From the NCBI RefSeq assembly GCF_004028235.1, contig NZ_CP035037.1, positions 2,480,001 to 2,544,000 of the forward strand: 64,000 nucleotides of DNA. The letters are read 5' to 3'. How positions within the stretch are numbered: position 1 is the stretch's first letter; every line of letters begins with the position of its first letter. Of the stretch, positions 9,783-19,070 are shown piece by piece. Under the pieces are notes generated by a model. The model searched no databases, was not told the DNA's origin, and saw only the letters and a list, made by a program, of their open reading frames with translations. This DNA is from Leucobacter muris. Lineage in GTDB: Bacteria; Actinomycetota; Actinomycetes; Actinomycetales; Microbacteriaceae. The position numbers were made by a program, and so were the translations under genes.

Positions 9783-11167
9783 GGGTCTGTCCGATAAACG
9801 GTGTGTGGGATCCGGCGGTTTTCATTCGTGAGTGGTTTTCTCGAACCGTCCGGCGAAGGTGATCGCGAACGCGTTCAGCGCGGGCTTCCACCTCATCACC
9901 CAGCGTGCCCTTCCGCCGCCAGTCGGGTCAAGCGACCGCGTCACGAGGTAGAGACATTTCAGCGCGGCGGCCTCGTTGGGAAAGTGCCCCCGAGCTCTCA
10001 CGGCGCGCCGATAGCGAGCGTTGATTGACTCGATCGCGTTGGTCGTGCAGATCACCCGCCGGATCTCGACGTCATACTCGAGGAACGGCACGAACTCCGC
10101 CCAGCTGTTCTTCCAGAGCTGCACGATCGCCGGATACCGTCCGCCCCACTCGGCGGCGAACTCCTCGAACCGATCCTTCGCCGCCTGCTCCGACGGGGCC
10201 GTGTAGACGGGTTTGAGGGAACGGACGATCGCGTCGCGGTGTTGCCGCCCGGCGTAGCGGAAGCTGTTGCGGATCAGATGGACGATGCACTGCTGGACGA
10301 CCGTTTGCTCCCAAGTGGTGTTGATCGCCTCCGGGAGACCCTTCAGCCCGTCGCAGACCGCGATGAGCACGTCCTCGACACCCCGGTTCTTCAGCTCGGT
10401 GAACACCTGCAGCCAGAACCTCGCACCCTCCTGACCGTCACCGGCCCAGATGCCGAGGATGTCGCGTTCCCCGTTCACGGTGACGCCCATCACGACATAG
10501 AACGGGGTGTTCCTCACCTGCCCGTCACGGACCTTCACCACGATCGCGTCGACGAAGATCACCGGGTAGAGCGCATCCAACGGCCTGCTCGACCATTCGG
10601 CGAGTTCCCCGGCGACCTTCTCGGTGATCCGGCTGATCGTGTCCTTGGAGACCTTCGCCCCATAGACCTCGTCGAAATGCGCAGCGATCTCACCGGTCGT
10701 CAACCCCCGAGCGGAAAGGGACAGAACGATCTGATCGATGCCGTCCAGTCGGCGTTTCCGCTTGGGGACGATCACCGGCTCGAACGACCCGTCTCGATCT
10801 CGCGGGACTTCGATCTCGACGGGGCCGATCTCTGTCAGCACCGTCTTGACCCGCGTCCCGTTACGCATGTTCTCGCCGATTGGGGTCCCGCCGTGCTCGT
10901 GGCCGAGGTGCTCGGTCAACTCGGCATTCAGCGCGGTCTCGAGGACGTTCTTCGTGAGCTGGCTGAGCAGGCCGCCCGGCCCCGTCAGGCTCACGCCCTG
11001 CTCCTTCGCCTGCGCGAGCAAGCGTTCTGCGAGTTCTTTCTGATCGATGATCTCCCCGGTCACGGGATCAATCATCTCGTCGTCAACAACGACAGTGGTC
11101 GTGTCAGCCACGGCCATCTCCTTTCGGATCAGGCCGGACCCTCACACACCATTATTCAGACAGTCCC
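9783..11167 (-). mobile_element. IS256-family insertion sequence, complete, 1385 bp
   Basis: Both ends carry imperfect terminal inverted repeats (9783-9807 and 11143-11167, 20 of 25 identical, both beginning GGG.CTGTC). The element is bounded by an exact 8-bp direct repeat, ACACTCGA, and contains one intact transposase gene. 8-bp duplications are typical of the IS256 family. Perfect duplications, an intact transposase and exact restoration of the host frame point to a recent insertion. Confidence 0.95.
9822..11117 (-). CDS. IS256-family (mutator-type) transposase
   Basis: 431 aa DDE transposase. Visible catalytic context: FVDAIVVKVRDG (first Asp), AVCDGLKGLPEAI (second Asp) and TTNAIESINARYRR (Glu), followed by the family's C-terminal region. 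ATG start with GAAAGGAG about 6 bases upstream. Intact with no frameshift, so it may still be active. Confidence 0.96.
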   Translation of the reverse strand: MAVADTTTVVVDDEMIDPVTGEIIDQKELAERLLAQAKEQGVSLTGPGGLLSQLTKNVLETALNAELTEHLGHEHGGTPIGENMRNGTRVKTVLTEIGPVEIEVPRDRDGSFEPVIVPKRKRRLDGIDQIVLSLSARGLTTGEIAAHFDEVYGAKVSKDTISRITEKVAGELAEWSSRPLDALYPVIFVDAIVVKVRDGQVRNTPFYVVMGVTVNGERDILGIWAGDGQEGARFWLQVFTELKNRGVEDVLIAVCDGLKGLPEAINTTWEQTVVQQCIVHLIRNSFRYAGRQHRDAIVRSLKPVYTAPSEQAAKDRFEEFAAEWGGRYPAIVQLWKNSWAEFVPFLEYDVEIRRVICTTNAIESINARYRRAVRARGHFPNEAAALKCLYLVTRSLDPTGGGRARWVMRWKPALNAFAITFAGRFEKTTHE

Positions 11168-11175
11168 ACACTCGA
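11168..11175. repeat. Target-site duplication, right copy
   Basis: ACACTCGA, identical to 9775-9782. It encodes part of the codons for Asn-Ser-Ser-Val in the interrupted hydrolase. Confidence 0.93.
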
Positions 11176-12437
11176 GTTCATGCCCGCGTAGTTCACCCCC
11201 ACATGAGACGCACGGTCGAGGTTGCCGAGCGAGATCCCGGCGGTCAGAGCGCCGTCGTGCGTTCCCAGGTTCACGAGCTGGATCCTCGTGCCGGCGGGGA
11301 GGTCTTTCCCGATTCTCCGGTCGGCGTCGACGAGCGCTTCATTCAGCCCCTCGACATGCCGCATGAACTCGGTGAGAGCGAGCGGATCCCCGGGCGGTGA
11401 ACCGTACATCAGCTCATAGGCCGAAGCCGGATCGGTCAGTGCGTGATCGAGCACCGCTCGCCCGGCGATATCCTGCACCCAGGCCGGAATGCCGTTCGTG
11501 CGCGCCAGCACCGCGAGCACGTCGAGGGGAAGATTCTGAACTTCGCTCTTCCCGTACCGCGCCGACTCTCGGATCGCTTTCCATGCCGCAGCAACCTCGG
11601 TCTCAGAGAGCCCGCCCGAAAGGATCCGTCGCATGTTCGGATCGTCGGCGAGACTTCTGGGCCGCGATGTACCGCTGATATCCGTTTGGAACATGCTCGC
11701 AGGAACCGGGCCTCCCGAGAAACGGATCAGCTCGCCGATATCCGTGCGATCCAGTGCGTTCACGAGCGCATGCTCTGCGTTCCTCCGATCCTCAACGAGA
11801 GCACGCCACAGACGTTGCTCCGCGCATACGCGCTCCACGGCGCCCAGCCATATCCGAACCGCGCTTGCCCACTCGGCCTCGGCTTGCGCCCGCGCAGCCC
11901 GCTTCGCGGTCCCGCGCGCGGCGACCGCGGGGTCGACCGTCTCAGCACCCGCGAACACCGACTCCCCGGGGTCCGCAGGCGGGAACACGCTCGGCGGCGC
12001 GTTCCATCTCTCGGGCACGCACCGGCTTCCTACTCCGAGGCCCTCGCATGCGGCTTCCAATCGACGGGAGGCCGCGACGATCACGGCCAGTTCGGATTCA
12101 ACCCGGGTCACCACCGCATGAGCGGCGGTATGGATCTCTTCGATCTCGGACGCGTACCTGCCGAATGCCTGCGCACCTGCGGTCACCGACCGCGTGAACG
12201 CGCGGGCTCCGGAAACCACACGGCTGTCGAGCCGGGCCTGCAGGTTCCGTATGCTCACCGCCCGCATCGCGTTCAAAGATCCAGACGCCTGGACCGTGTG
12301 CCCGATCATCTCTTCGAGTCGACGGACCACGCCGCGTAGAACCTGGGCGGCCTGAGCCGCGTCAGCGGGAGACCCCGCCACGGGCGACCGCTCGTGCAGT
12401 ACACCGCCTTCGACCGGGGGCAGCAGCACCGGCATGA

Positions 12438-12737
12438 CTAGACCGTCGCTGTTCCGCCGGAGCCGACGCCGTGCGCAATGCGATTATCAGTCTGCTTCGC
12501 CGTATCGGCGACGGCGATGACCGAAGCGCGAGCGGAAGCCGCCGAGATCGAGAGCTCCGCCATGCCGGTCTCGACGGCCCGGAAGAACGCGTCGATGCGG
12601 TCGGTCACGTTCTCGTATGTGGCGGCGCCACGTATCGGCAGCCCCGTCACCGCACTCGCGGGAACGGCGGAACACGCGCGGTGCAACCCGGAGGCCGCCG
12701 CATGCAGTTGCTCGCTGGACAGTTTCAGATCAGACAC
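12438..12737 (-). CDS. Small helical WXG100-like protein
   Basis: 99 aa, predicted all helical, with no signal peptide or membrane segment. Size, position between a WXG100 gene and the DUF1023 hydrolase gene, and a helix-turn-helix-like pattern with a central GLPIRG turn fit an ESX-type partner or chaperone. There is no canonical WXG motif and no C-terminal YxxxD/E. GTG start preceded by GAGGAGGGT. The stop lies 2 bases before the hydrolase start, so the two are probably co-translated and may dimerise. Function is inferred from context. Confidence 0.75.
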   Translation of the reverse strand: MSDLKLSSEQLHAAASGLHRACSAVPASAVTGLPIRGAATYENVTDRIDAFFRAVETGMAELSISAASARASVIAVADTAKQTDNRIAHGVGSGGTATV

Positions 12738-12772
12738 GGCGCAACCCTCCTCGACCGAGCAGCAGGCCGGCC

Positions 12773-13066
12773 CTAGTTGATCCGCGACGCGATCTGCGCG
12801 TCCATGTCGCGCATCGCGTTCGCGGTCTGGGTGAGAAAGCTCTGGATCTCGGTGAGCTTCTCGATCACGGTGTTGGCACTCGCGGTGTACTGCCCGTAGG
12901 CCTCGTTGAATCGCACCGAGGCCTGGTCGGTGACGAAACCCGAGGACACGAGCGAGGCGATCTGCTGCTGCATCAGCTGCAGCTTTTGGGTGATCTCGTC
13001 GCGCCCGACGCCCAGTTGGGTCGCCGACTGCTCGATCTCGGCGTAGGAGACGCTGATGTTAGCCAT
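12773..13066 (-). CDS. WXG100 family protein
   Basis: 97 aa from ATG (MANISVSYAEIEQSA), two amphipathic helices joined near residues 41-48. The usual Trp-X-Gly turn is replaced by SGFVTD, a substitution I also associate with other actinobacterial members. It is the first gene of the secretion locus and the likely exported dimer partner. Upstream in-frame codons to 13150 were not used because they encode Arg/Pro-rich sequence unlike the family. Shine-Dalgarno is weak. A promoter candidate lies at 13159-13186. Confidence 0.87.
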   Translation of the reverse strand: MANISVSYAEIEQSATQLGVGRDEITQKLQLMQQQIASLVSSGFVTDQASVRFNEAYGQYTASANTVIEKLTEIQSFLTQTANAMRDMDAQIASRIN

Positions 13067-13158
13067 GGGGGGTCCGTTCGTTCCGGTCCGCGAGGAGAAG
13101 CGCCCGCGAAGATGATGAGTGAGAGGTCGCCGCTGAGGCGATGTCTGCAACGCTACCC

Positions 13159-13186
13159 TCTATATGACTTCACAATGCGTAAGCAA
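13159..13186 (-). promoter_or_regulatory. Candidate promoter of the T7SS-like locus
   Basis: On the minus strand TTGCTT (13181-13186) and TATAGA (13159-13164) are separated by 16 bases in a strikingly AT-rich patch (about 13160-13250), about 95 bases upstream of the WXG100 start. The remainder of 13067-13267 shows no gene. Confidence 0.5.
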
Positions 13187-13267
13187 TACAAATATGTGGA
13201 TAACTCAGGCAAGAAGCAAGCTATCAACCATGTGGGAGCGAAGTGCCGCCAACGCTCTGATACGCAA

Positions 13268-13299
13268 AGAGGCCCCGGATCGAGCGATCCGGGGCCTCT
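13268..13299 (-). terminator. Terminator downstream of proS
   Basis: Perfect GC-rich stem: AGAGGCCCCGGATC pairs with the matching arm ending at 13299, with a tight loop, then TTTG on the minus strand 30 bases after the proS stop. It separates proS from the secretion locus. Confidence 0.75.
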
Positions 13300-13328
13300 C
13301 CGATCACGCGCAGCGCGCGTCGTCTCCG

Positions 13329-15116
13329 CTACTGCGCGGTCGCACCCGTGAAGAGCGCGGGCACGTCGGCGAGCGCCACGCGATCCTTCGTGCCCGCGGC
13401 GCGATCCCATACCTCGGCGAAACCCTCGGCGGCATCGCGTCCCACGACCACCACGCGCGGCACGCCGAGCAGTTCGGCGTCGCCGAACTTCACGCCGGGC
13501 GACACCTTGGGCCGGTCGTCGAACAGCACGTCGACGCCCGCGGCGTCGAGGGTCGAGGCGAGCGAGTCGGCGATGTCGTAGACGGCCGTGTCCTTGCCGG
13601 TCGCGACGAGGTGCACGTCGAACGGCGCCACCGCGGCGGGCCAGATCAGCCCGCGGTCGTCGTGGTGCAGCTCGGCGAGGATCGCCATGATGCGGGTCAC
13701 GCCGATGCCGTAGGAGCCCATGGTCACGGTGACGAGCTTGCCGTTCTCGTCGAGCACCTTGAGGCCGAGGGCTTCGGCGTACTTGCGGCCGAGCTGGAAG
13801 ACGTGGCCGATCTCCATGCCGCGAGCGGTCTCGATGGGGCCCGAGCCGTCGGGCGCGGGGTCGCCGTCGCGTACGGTCGCGACGTCGGCCACGCCGTCGG
13901 CGGTGAAGTCGCGGCCTGCGACGAGGTGCGCGACGTGCTTCTCGTGCTCGTTCGCGCCGGTCACCCAGGGGGTGCCGTCGATGACCCTGGGGTCGAGCAG
14001 GAAGCGGATCCCCGTCGTTCCCTCGAGGCCCAGCACGGCCTCGCCGTTCAGCGCGGGGCCGATGTAGCCCTTGACGAGCCCGGGGTGCTTCTCGAAGTCC
14101 GCGGCGGTCGCGGGCTCGACCTCGCAGCCGGGGAACGCCACTTCGACGCGCTTCATGTCGGCGTCGCGGTCGCCGGGCACGCCGATCACCACGAGCGAGC
14201 GCTCGCCCTCGAGGTTCGTCACCGCGAACACGAGGCACTTGAGCGTGTCGGCGGCCCGCCAGGCCCGGCCGTCTTCGCGGGGCAGCACCGCGTTCGTGTG
14301 CGCGACGAGCGTGTCGATCGTGGGGGTGTCGGGCGAGTCGAACACGACCGGCTGCGGCAGGCCCGCGATCACCTCGGCGGGCACCGGATCGGGCACGGGC
14401 GTCGCGTAGGCCTCGACGTTCGCGGCGTAGCCGCCCGCCGAGCGCACGAAGGTGTCCTCGCCGATGCCGATCGGCAGCAGGAATTCCTCGCTGCGCGACC
14501 CGCCCATCGCTCCGGCGTCGGCCGAGACGATCACGTATTCGAGGCCGAGCCGGGAGAAGATGCGCTCGTAGGCGTCGCGCTGCCGCTGGTAGCTCGCGGC
14601 GAGCCCCTCGTCGGAGACGTCGAAGGAGTACGCGTCCTTCATGGTGAACTCGCGCCCGCGCAACAGGCCCGCGCGGGGCCGGGCCTCGTCACGGTACTTG
14701 TCCTGGATCTGGTAGAGCGAGAGGGGCAGATCCTTGTACGACGAGACGATGTCCTTCACCATCAGGGTGAAGGCCTCTTCGTGGGTGGGGGCGAGCAGGT
14801 AGTCGGCGCCGTGCCGGTCCTTCAGGCGGAACAGCGCGTCGCCGTACTCCTCCCAGCGGCCGGTGGCCTCGTAGGGCTCGCGCGGCAGCATGGCGGGGAA
14901 GTGCACCTCGTGGGCGCCCGCCGCGGCCATCTCGTCGCGGATGATCTGCTCGAGCTTCGCCTTGACGCGCAGCCCCAGCGGCAGCCAGCCGAAGACTCCC
15001 GGCGCCTGTCGGCGGATGTAGCCGGCGCGCACGAGCAGCTTGTGGCTGGCCACCTCGGCGTCGGCGGGATCCTCACGGAGGGTCTTCAGGAAGTAGTTGC
15101 TGAGCCGCGTAATCAC
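13329..15116 (-). CDS. proS: Prolyl-tRNA synthetase (bacterial type with editing insertion)
   Basis: Charges tRNA-Pro. 595 aa from GTG ([16 protein letters not shown]). Class II motifs are visible: [12 protein letters not shown] (motif 2 region), PTHEEAF and [16 protein letters not shown] (motif 3). The long insertion between motifs 2 and 3 (about 220-400) is the YbaK-like editing domain. A C-terminal anticodon-binding domain follows. An in-frame open stretch continues far upstream to 16832, but it is antisense to the mannosyltransferase and is not coding. TACGAT lies 6 bases before the GTG, suggesting a leaderless transcript. Confidence 0.97.
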   Translation of the reverse strand: MITRLSNYFLKTLREDPADAEVASHKLLVRAGYIRRQAPGVFGWLPLGLRVKAKLEQIIRDEMAAAGAHEVHFPAMLPREPYEATGRWEEYGDALFRLKDRHGADYLLAPTHEEAFTLMVKDIVSSYKDLPLSLYQIQDKYRDEARPRAGLLRGREFTMKDAYSFDVSDEGLAASYQRQRDAYERIFSRLGLEYVIVSADAGAMGGSRSEEFLLPIGIGEDTFVRSAGGYAANVEAYATPVPDPVPAEVIAGLPQPVVFDSPDTPTIDTLVAHTNAVLPREDGRAWRAADTLKCLVFAVTNLEGERSLVVIGVPGDRDADMKRVEVAFPGCEVEPATAADFEKHPGLVKGYIGPALNGEAVLGLEGTTGIRFLLDPRVIDGTPWVTGANEHEKHVAHLVAGRDFTADGVADVATVRDGDPAPDGSGPIETARGMEIGHVFQLGRKYAEALGLKVLDENGKLVTVTMGSYGIGVTRIMAILAELHHDDRGLIWPAAVAPFDVHLVATGKDTAVYDIADSLASTLDAAGVDVLFDDRPKVSPGVKFGDAELLGVPRVVVVGRDAAEGFAEVWDRAAGTKDRVALADVPALFTGATAQ

Positions 15117-15122
15117 CCCACC

Positions 15123-15128
15123 ATCGTA
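15123..15128 (-). promoter_or_regulatory. -10 hexamer of leaderless proS
   Basis: TACGAT on the minus strand ends 6 bases before the proS GTG; no Shine-Dalgarno fits the gap. Confidence 0.55.
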
Positions 15129-15275
15129 GCCCCGTCGGCGCCGGGCCATCATCACTCGATTCGTCGTGCACTGGATCCCCGCCGGAGCGGACGGCTTCCC
15201 GGGTTGCAGCCGCTTCGATGGGCGCTCCACCGCACGAGGGGCGCCGCACCCGCGCGCCCCTCGCCGCGCCCACCC

Positions 15276-15281
15276 TAGTCT
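15276..15281 (+). promoter_or_regulatory. -10 hexamer of leaderless mannosyltransferase gene
   Basis: TAGTCT ends 6 bases before the ATG at 15288. The rest of 15129-15275 shows no other feature. Confidence 0.55.
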
Positions 15282-15287
15282 GGGGGC

Positions 15288-16856
15288 ATGAGGGGAAGAC
15301 GGTGGCTGCGCTGGGTCGCTCCCGCGCTGGTGCTCGGGATCGCCGCCGCGCTGCGGTTCTGGGCGCTGGGCCGCCCGGGGGTGCTCGTGTTCGACGAGCT
15401 CTACTACGTGCGCGACGCGATCAGCCAGCTCGCGCACGGCTTCCCGACCGTCTGGCCGGACGACGAGCCCTCGATGGCCGGGGCTCGCGCGACGGCGTTC
15501 GGCGACGCACCGTCCAACGCCGTGCACCCGCCGCTCGGCAAGTGGCTGATCGGGCTCGGGATCCTGGTCTTCGGCCCGGACAGCGGCTGGGGCTGGCGCA
15601 GCGCGGTCGCGCTGGCGGGCGTGGCGACGGTCGCCGTGGTGATGCGGCTCGGCTGGCTGCTCTCGCGCAGCCTGGTCATCGCGTGCACCGCGGGCCTGCT
15701 GCTCGCGATCGACGGCGTGCACGTGGTGCTGACCCGCGTGGCGCTGCTCGACGGCTTTCTCACGCTGTTCGTAGCGTTGGGCGCGCTCTTCGTGTGGCGG
15801 GACGCGGAGTGGGTGTCGCTGAGGTCGCAGGATCGACCTGTCGGGACGGGCCGGAACGGCCTCACCGCCGGATCTCGGGCCGACGCGCGGCCGATCCTCG
15901 TCTGGCGCCCCTGGCTCGTCGCCGCGGGGCTCGCCTTCGGCGCGGCTGCGGCGGTGAAGTGGTCGGGGCTCTACCCGCTCGCGTTCCTCCTCGTCTTCGT
16001 GGCGGTGCGGGATCTGCTCGCTCGGCTGCGCCGGCGCGAGCACGCGGGGGTGCGACGATCGGCCGCCCAGGCGGCGGTCACCGCGGTGCTGGTTCTGCCG
16101 GCGGCGGCGCTGGCCTATCTCGCGAGCTGGACGGGCTGGATCCTCACCCCCGGCGGGTGGGGGCGCACGCCCGGAACGCCGTGGCCCGCGGCGTTCGTCG
16201 AGTACCACGCCGAGATGCTGTCGTGGCACAGCACGCTCACCGCGCCCCACCCGTACCAGTCGCCTCCGCTGAGCTGGCCCCTCGCACTCGTGCCGACCGC
16301 GATGTACGAGGTGCGCTGGTCCGAGGGGTGCTCGTGGAGCGAGTGCGTGTCGGGCATCTCGCCGCTGCCGAATCCGCTCGTGACCTGGGGAGGGGCGGCC
16401 GCGCTCGTCGGGCTGGTCTGGCTGCTGGTGCGGCAGCTGGTCCGCTCGCGCGGGGGGTTCGGGATCGGGCCCGGCGGGGCGGCCCGCAGCCCCCTGCTGC
16501 TGGGGGGCGCATTCGTGCTCACGGGCTACCTGTCGGGGTGGCTGCCCTGGGTGCTCACGTTCTCGCGCTCGGCGGTGTTCCAGTTCTACGCGGTGGTGCT
16601 GACTCCGTTCTCGGCCCTCGCGCTGGGGCTCGTGCTCGGGATGCTGTGCGGGATCCCGCTGCGTTCGAGGGACGGCGCGCGTTTCGAGGCGCCGTTCGAC
16701 CCCGAGCCGGCCGCCCTGCTCGGCCGTCGCCTCGCGGTCGCACTGTTCGTGGTCGTGGCCGGAGTGCTCGCCGTGTTCTTCTTCCCGGTGTGGTCGGGCA
16801 TGCCGGTCGCCGACTGGTTCTGGCAGCTGCACCTGTGGCTGCCCGGGTGGAGCTGA
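15288..16856 (+). CDS. pmt: Dolichyl-phosphate-mannose-protein mannosyltransferase (PMT/GT39)
   Basis: Integral membrane O-mannosyltransferase that transfers mannose from polyprenyl-phosphate mannose to exported proteins at the outer face of the membrane. 522 aa with about ten membrane helices. The first loop carries the catalytic acidic motif [10 protein letters not shown] (residues about 35-44), then [10 protein letters not shown], typical of the family; the C-terminal [11 protein letters not shown] motif is also family-like. Transcribed divergently from proS. It ends 38 bases before the convergent response-regulator gene. Confidence 0.92.
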   Translation: MRGRRWLRWVAPALVLGIAAALRFWALGRPGVLVFDELYYVRDAISQLAHGFPTVWPDDEPSMAGARATAFGDAPSNAVHPPLGKWLIGLGILVFGPDSGWGWRSAVALAGVATVAVVMRLGWLLSRSLVIACTAGLLLAIDGVHVVLTRVALLDGFLTLFVALGALFVWRDAEWVSLRSQDRPVGTGRNGLTAGSRADARPILVWRPWLVAAGLAFGAAAAVKWSGLYPLAFLLVFVAVRDLLARLRRREHAGVRRSAAQAAVTAVLVLPAAALAYLASWTGWILTPGGWGRTPGTPWPAAFVEYHAEMLSWHSTLTAPHPYQSPPLSWPLALVPTAMYEVRWSEGCSWSECVSGISPLPNPLVTWGGAAALVGLVWLLVRQLVRSRGGFGIGPGGAARSPLLLGGAFVLTGYLSGWLPWVLTFSRSAVFQFYAVVLTPFSALALGLVLGMLCGIPLRSRDGARFEAPFDPEPAALLGRRLAVALFVVVAGVLAVFFFPVWSGMPVADWFWQLHLWLPGWS

Positions 16857-16893
16857 CCCGCTGCTGACCGGCCCGGACGGAGCCGGTGCCCGG

Positions 16894-17595
16894 TCACAGC
16901 AGGCGCCGCTGCAACGCCCAGGCGGTGAGCTCGTGACGGTTCGAGAGCTGCAGCTTGCGCAGCACCTTCGAGACGTGGGTCTCGACCGTCTTGACCGAGA
17001 GGAACAGCTCTGCGGCCACCTCTTTGTAGGCGTAGCCGCGGGCGATCATGCGCATGACCTCCTGCTCGCGGGCCGAGAGCCGATCGAGTTCGTCGTCGGC
17101 GGCGGCGGTCTCGCCGAGACCCGCTCCGAAAGCGTCGAGCACGAAGCCCGCGAGTCGCGGCGAGAACACCGCGTCGCCCCCGTGCACGCGCAGGGCCGCT
17201 GCCGTCACCTCGGCCCCCGAGGCCGTCTTGGTGAGGTACCCGCGCGCGCCGGCGCGGATGACGCTGACCACGTCGTCGGCCGCGTCCGAGACGCTGAGCG
17301 CGAGGAAGCGCGTCGCGCGCAGCGTCGGATCGGCGGCAAGGCGCTGCACGACCTCGGCCCCGCCCCCGCCGCGCCCGCCCGGCAGATGCACGTCGAGCAG
17401 CACCACGTCGGGGGCGAGCGCCGCGACGCGCTCGACGGCCTCGTCGACGCTCGCCGCCTCGCCCACGACGTCGAGCTGCGGCCCGAGTTCCGCGCGCAGC
17501 CCGGTGCGGAAGATCTGGTGGTCATCGACGATCACCACCCGGATCGGCGCCCCGCCCCGATCCCGCTGCTCGTCCGCTTCGCGCTGCTCCGTCAT
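16894..17595 (-). CDS. NarL/LuxR-family response regulator
   Basis: 233 aa. Receiver domain has VIVDDHQ acidic pair (24-25), phospho-acceptor Asp68 in [10 protein letters not shown] and Lys in YLTKTA; the C-terminal LuxR helix-turn-helix reads [15 protein letters not shown] then [13 protein letters not shown] Gly-rich insert (GGRGGGG) follows the phosphorylation site. Its ATG overlaps the stop of the upstream kinase gene by 4 bp, so the pair forms one two-component system of the LiaRS/DesKR type. Confidence 0.93.
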   Translation of the reverse strand: MTEQREADEQRDRGGAPIRVVIVDDHQIFRTGLRAELGPQLDVVGEAASVDEAVERVAALAPDVVLLDVHLPGGRGGGGAEVVQRLAADPTLRATRFLALSVSDAADDVVSVIRAGARGYLTKTASGAEVTAAALRVHGGDAVFSPRLAGFVLDAFGAGLGETAAADDELDRLSAREQEVMRMIARGYAYKEVAAELFLSVKTVETHVSKVLRKLQLSNRHELTAWALQRRLL

Positions 17596-18956
17596 CGTTC
17601 GCTCCCTCGTCGCTCGTGCTCGGCGGTCTCGGCGACCGGCTGGTCGATGGGCATCTCCAGTCGCACCGAGGTGCCGCCGCCCGGGCCGGGAACGATCCTC
17701 GCCGAGCCGCCGGCGCGCTCCATGCGGCCGAGGATCGACTCCCGCACGCCCATCCGACCCTCGGGCAGCCGCTCGGGATCGAGGCCGGGGCCGCGGTCGG
17801 TCACGTCGATGGAGATGCGGTCGCGAGCGGCTTCGATGTAGACGGTCACGTCGCCCCCGGCGTGCCGCGCGGCGTTGAGCATGGCCTCCCGGGCTGCGAG
17901 CACGATCGCCTCGGGCGCGGTCGCGCTGCCACCGACGGACACCACCTCGAAGCGCGCGGCGTGATCCCCCTCGAGCGCCGTCGCATGCGCCCTGAGCTCT
18001 GCATCGACGGCCTCGCGCTGCGGCTGCGGAGCCCCGTCGGCCGACCGGAACAGCCATTCCCGCAGCTCGCGCTCCTGGCCCCGCGCGAGCCGTGCGACGT
18101 CGCTGCCCGGCTCCGACCGCTGCTGAATGAGCGCCAGGGTCTGCAGCACCGAGTCGTGCAGGTGCGCCGCGATGTCGGAGCGCTCGGCCTCCCTCGCGCG
18201 CGCCGCGCGCTCGGCGATCAGTTCGCGGTTGATACGCAGCAGCCACGGCGCGATGGCGAGCGCGACGCCCGCGAGCACGGCGAGGGAGGCTGCGACCACC
18301 GTCCAGGCGTTCGGCTCGCGCGAGGTCACGAAGATCATGAGCACTCCCACGGCCACCAGCGCGAGTGCGCCGAGCACGCGCGGCAGCTGGTTGCGGTCTG
18401 GGCGGTCGCGATCCGCGATCTGCCACCAGGTGAGCCCGACCCCGACGAGCACCGCGAGAGCGGGCAGCAGCAGCTCGAGCTCGAGGTGCGCGCCGAGGCG
18501 GTCGAGCACGAGGCCGGCGCCCGCGATCAGCAGGCAGACGCCCAGCAGCAGCTCGGCGATGGGCCACCGCGGGCGGGGGCGGGGCGCCTCGCCCGACCGG
18601 GGCTCCGGAGCGGGCGCTTCGGGCCGCGCCGACGAACGCGTGCCTTCCCGCGTCGCCTCCGCTGAGGGGGCCGCGCGCGGCCCGGAGAGCGGGAGTTGAC
18701 CCTCTGCCCGAGGCGCGGCGGCCGAGGGACGGGTGAGGGCTCGGCGCAGCGGCACCACGCCCTCGACCTCGCCCTCGAGGGGCACCGTGCCCCACAGCCA
18801 GAGGTAGAGCAGCCCGCCCGCTCCGCCGAACAGGCACATGCCGAGCATCGCTCCGCGCACCACCGCGATCGGCCAGCCGAGGTGCTCGGCGAGACCCGCG
18901 CAGACACCGGCGAGAACGCCGGCGTCGCGCGAACGGGTGAGGGGCGGTCGCTGCAT
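17592..18956 (-). CDS. PspC-domain sensor histidine kinase
   Basis: 454 aa. An N-terminal PspC domain (about 5-60) is fused through a Pro/Ala-rich linker (65-130) to three or four membrane helices (about 133-243), then HisKA_3 with AHLHDSVLQ (His267) and an HATPase domain (N box NAARHAG about 361; DRGPGLD 387-393). PspC domains sense or mediate envelope stress. Divergent from a PspC/toastrack protein across 114 bases, so the kinase-regulator pair probably controls that operon in response to membrane damage; the link is inferred from arrangement. Confidence 0.92.
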   Translation of the reverse strand: MQRPPLTRSRDAGVLAGVCAGLAEHLGWPIAVVRGAMLGMCLFGGAGGLLYLWLWGTVPLEGEVEGVVPLRRALTRPSAAAPRAEGQLPLSGPRAAPSAEATREGTRSSARPEAPAPEPRSGEAPRPRPRWPIAELLLGVCLLIAGAGLVLDRLGAHLELELLLPALAVLVGVGLTWWQIADRDRPDRNQLPRVLGALALVAVGVLMIFVTSREPNAWTVVAASLAVLAGVALAIAPWLLRINRELIAERAARAREAERSDIAAHLHDSVLQTLALIQQRSEPGSDVARLARGQERELREWLFRSADGAPQPQREAVDAELRAHATALEGDHAARFEVVSVGGSATAPEAIVLAAREAMLNAARHAGGDVTVYIEAARDRISIDVTDRGPGLDPERLPEGRMGVRESILGRMERAGGSARIVPGPGGGTSVRLEMPIDQPVAETAEHERRGSER

Positions 18957-19070
18957 GCTTCCATCAAAGCACGGGCCGCCGACACGGTCGGGGTCGCGTT
19001 CGAAACATCAGGGGTCGCTCAGGGTGATCCCCGATGGCGCGGTGTCGGTGGTCGGCGTCAGACTCGAAGC

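Larger units (their letters stand above)
9090..12435 (-). pseudogene. DUF1023-type alpha/beta hydrolase, candidate T7SS substrate, split by IS256-family insertion
   Basis: Removing bases 9783-11175 (the element plus one target copy) restores one 650-codon frame. The N-terminal two thirds are helical and coiled-coil-like, as in proteins exported by WXG-dependent systems; the C-terminal third is a DUF1023 hydrolase with motif MNSSVAG at the junction and nucleophile elbow FAHSYGST (Ser about 505). As it stands, the upstream piece (from 12435) runs into the element and stops at 11152 after about 427 codons. The catalytic piece (9090-9774) has lost its start, although an in-frame ATG at 9692 could still give about 200 residues. 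The gene begins 2 bases after the 99-aa WXG-like gene and overlaps the lipoprotein gene. The hydrolase is probably inactive in this strain. Confidence 0.88.

Noticed and set aside
15117..16832. In-frame upstream extension of proS to 1167 codons
   Set aside because: Arg/Pro/Gln-rich sequence antisense to the mannosyltransferase gene; the ProS fold begins at the GTG at 15116.
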